A stretch of 64,000 nucleotides of DNA. It comes from LMUY01 sp964244585 (GTDB taxonomy: Bacteria > Pseudomonadota > Alphaproteobacteria > Acetobacterales > Acetobacteraceae). Below, piece by piece: positions 63,382 through 64,000 of the stretch. The notes below the pieces were generated by a model. The model searched no databases and had not been told where the DNA came from. It was given only the letters and a program-made list of their open reading frames with translations. Both the position numbers and the translations under genes were made by a program. The stretch is taken from assembly GCA_964244585.1 (NCBI GenBank), contig CAXTJM010000017.1:1-64000 (forward strand), written 5' to 3'. The first letter of the stretch is position 1; every line of letters begins with the position of its first letter.

Positions 63382-64000
63382 ATGGACAAAGCCCACGACG
63401 ACGGTGCCTTGCTGGCCGAGTCACGCGACGGCATGCGTATCCTGTGGGATACGCCCATTCCCATGGATGACGGCTTGGTGCTGCGCGCCGATGTCTTCCT
63501 GCCAGAACGGGACGGCCGCTACCCGGTCATCATGACCATGGGCCCGTACGGCAAGAACCTGTCGTTCCAGGAGGGCTACCCCAGCGCCTGGAACAACATG
63601 GTGGCCGAACACCCGGACGTGGCCGAGGGATCGACCAACGCCTACCAGGCCTGGGAAACGGCCGACCCCGAGAAATGGACCCGCGACGGCTACGCGATGG
63701 TGCGCGTGGACAGCCGTGGCGCCGGGCGCTCACCCGGGGTCATTGACCACCTTGGGCCGCGCGAAACGCAGGACTTCTACACCTGCATCGAGTGGGCTGC
63801 GGCCGAGCCGTGGAGCACAGGCAAGGTGGGGCTGAACGGCATCTCGTACTACGCCGCGAACCAGTGGCAGGTCTCGGGGCTGAAGCCGCCGCACCTGGCC
63901 GCGATGTGCATCTGGGAAGGCTTCGCCGACTTCTACCGCGATGCCAGCCACCATGGCGGTATCCTCAACTCGTTCTGGCAGCACTGGGCCGACATGCAGG
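63382..64000 (+). CDS. CocE/NonD-type hydrolase, 5' part
   Basis: Open frame that leaves the window. ATG 63382 follows GGGAGGAAC. The first 206 residues show MRILWDTPIPMDDGLVLRAD, FLPERDGRYPVIMTMGPYGK, WTRDGYAMVRVDSRGAGRSP, and the nucleophile region VGLNGISYYAANQWQVSGL, the CocE/X-Pro dipeptidyl-peptidase S15 pattern. Cuts esters, amides or peptide bonds. Part of the same plus-strand cluster, 50 bp behind the transporter gene. Confidence 0.9.
   Translation, partial: MDKAHDDGALLAESRDGMRILWDTPIPMDDGLVLRADVFLPERDGRYPVIMTMGPYGKNLSFQEGYPSAWNNMVAEHPDVAEGSTNAYQAWETADPEKWTRDGYAMVRVDSRGAGRSPGVIDHLGPRETQDFYTCIEWAAAEPWSTGKVGLNGISYYAANQWQVSGLKPPHLAAMCIWEGFADFYRDASHHGGILNSFWQHWADMQ

Overview
The window is about 64 kb of GC-rich DNA with long overlapping genes, GTG/TTG starts and many stop-start overlaps (ATGA, GTGA, TGATG). 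Gene content (Ku, several chemoreceptors, an L-gulonate/hexuronate operon, alphaproteobacterial-type IS elements and recombinases) suggests an alphaproteobacterium, most like Acetobacteraceae/Roseomonas-type bacteria. The lineage is inferred from protein flavour only. A run of exactly 100 N at 21095-21194 shows this is a draft scaffold, so single-base frameshifts should be treated with care.

Layout. (1) 1-4.2 kb: the C-terminal two thirds of a Tn3-family transposase, an unknown gene overlapping its stop, a small Fim-type tyrosine recombinase and a Lon-like AAA ATPase. (2) 4.3-15 kb: a compact candidate defence island. It holds a DUF262/DUF1524 (GmrSD/SspE-like) protein; a three-gene module of ParB-like protein, small HTH-like protein and CoiA-like nuclease; and a convergent two-gene unit of a nuclease-NB-ARC-TPR STAND protein plus a second PD-(D/E)XK-like protein. 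(3) 15-18.3 kb: a solitary ScpA, an unknown gene containing a perfect 38-bp palindrome, a tyrosine recombinase, and a divergent ParDE pair. (4) 18.4-24.3 kb: a large secreted beta-solenoid adhesin with C-terminal DUF4214 repeats, and a tyrosine recombinase gene lying between its 3' end and an oppositely oriented alternative C-terminal cassette. This is shufflon-like, but both recombinase and cassette carry a frameshift. (5) 24.4-33.4 kb: a graveyard of mobile elements, including a resolvase cut by a 271-bp Tn3-derived miniature element, a broken ISAzo13-type transposase, an intact IS with IS21-like ends, IS5, integrase and AraC remnants, and a complete 3.9-kb Tn3 transposon. (6) 33.5-42.7 kb: three methyl-accepting chemotaxis proteins, interrupted by an IS630 element and a frameshifted Ku gene, then a cupredoxin and a decapitated di-haem peroxidase. 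(7) 42.7-45.1 kb: a single SF2 helicase gene bracketed by inverted repeats. (8) 45.4-54.4 kb: a ten-gene operon-like array for L-gulonate/hexuronate catabolism with its own ABC transporter and GntR regulator. (9) 54.5-64 kb: an SDR pseudogene, then a LysR-linked catabolic cluster (DUF1330, flavin reductase-IclR fusion, luciferase-like monooxygenase, alpha/beta hydrolase, small ORF, beta-hydroxyacid dehydrogenase, MFS carrier, CocE-type hydrolase running off the end).

How the genes work together. In region 8 the dehydrogenase would oxidise L-gulonate to fructuronate, UxuB would reduce it to mannonate, UxuA would dehydrate that to 2-keto-3-deoxygluconate, and KdgK and Eda would split it to pyruvate and glyceraldehyde-3-phosphate. 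A perfect 20-bp palindrome over the promoter is the likely GntR operator. In region 9 a reduced-flavin supplier feeds a monooxygenase whose product is processed by two hydrolases and a dehydrogenase; the substrate cannot be told from sequence. Regions 2 and 7 hold the best candidates for undescribed systems.
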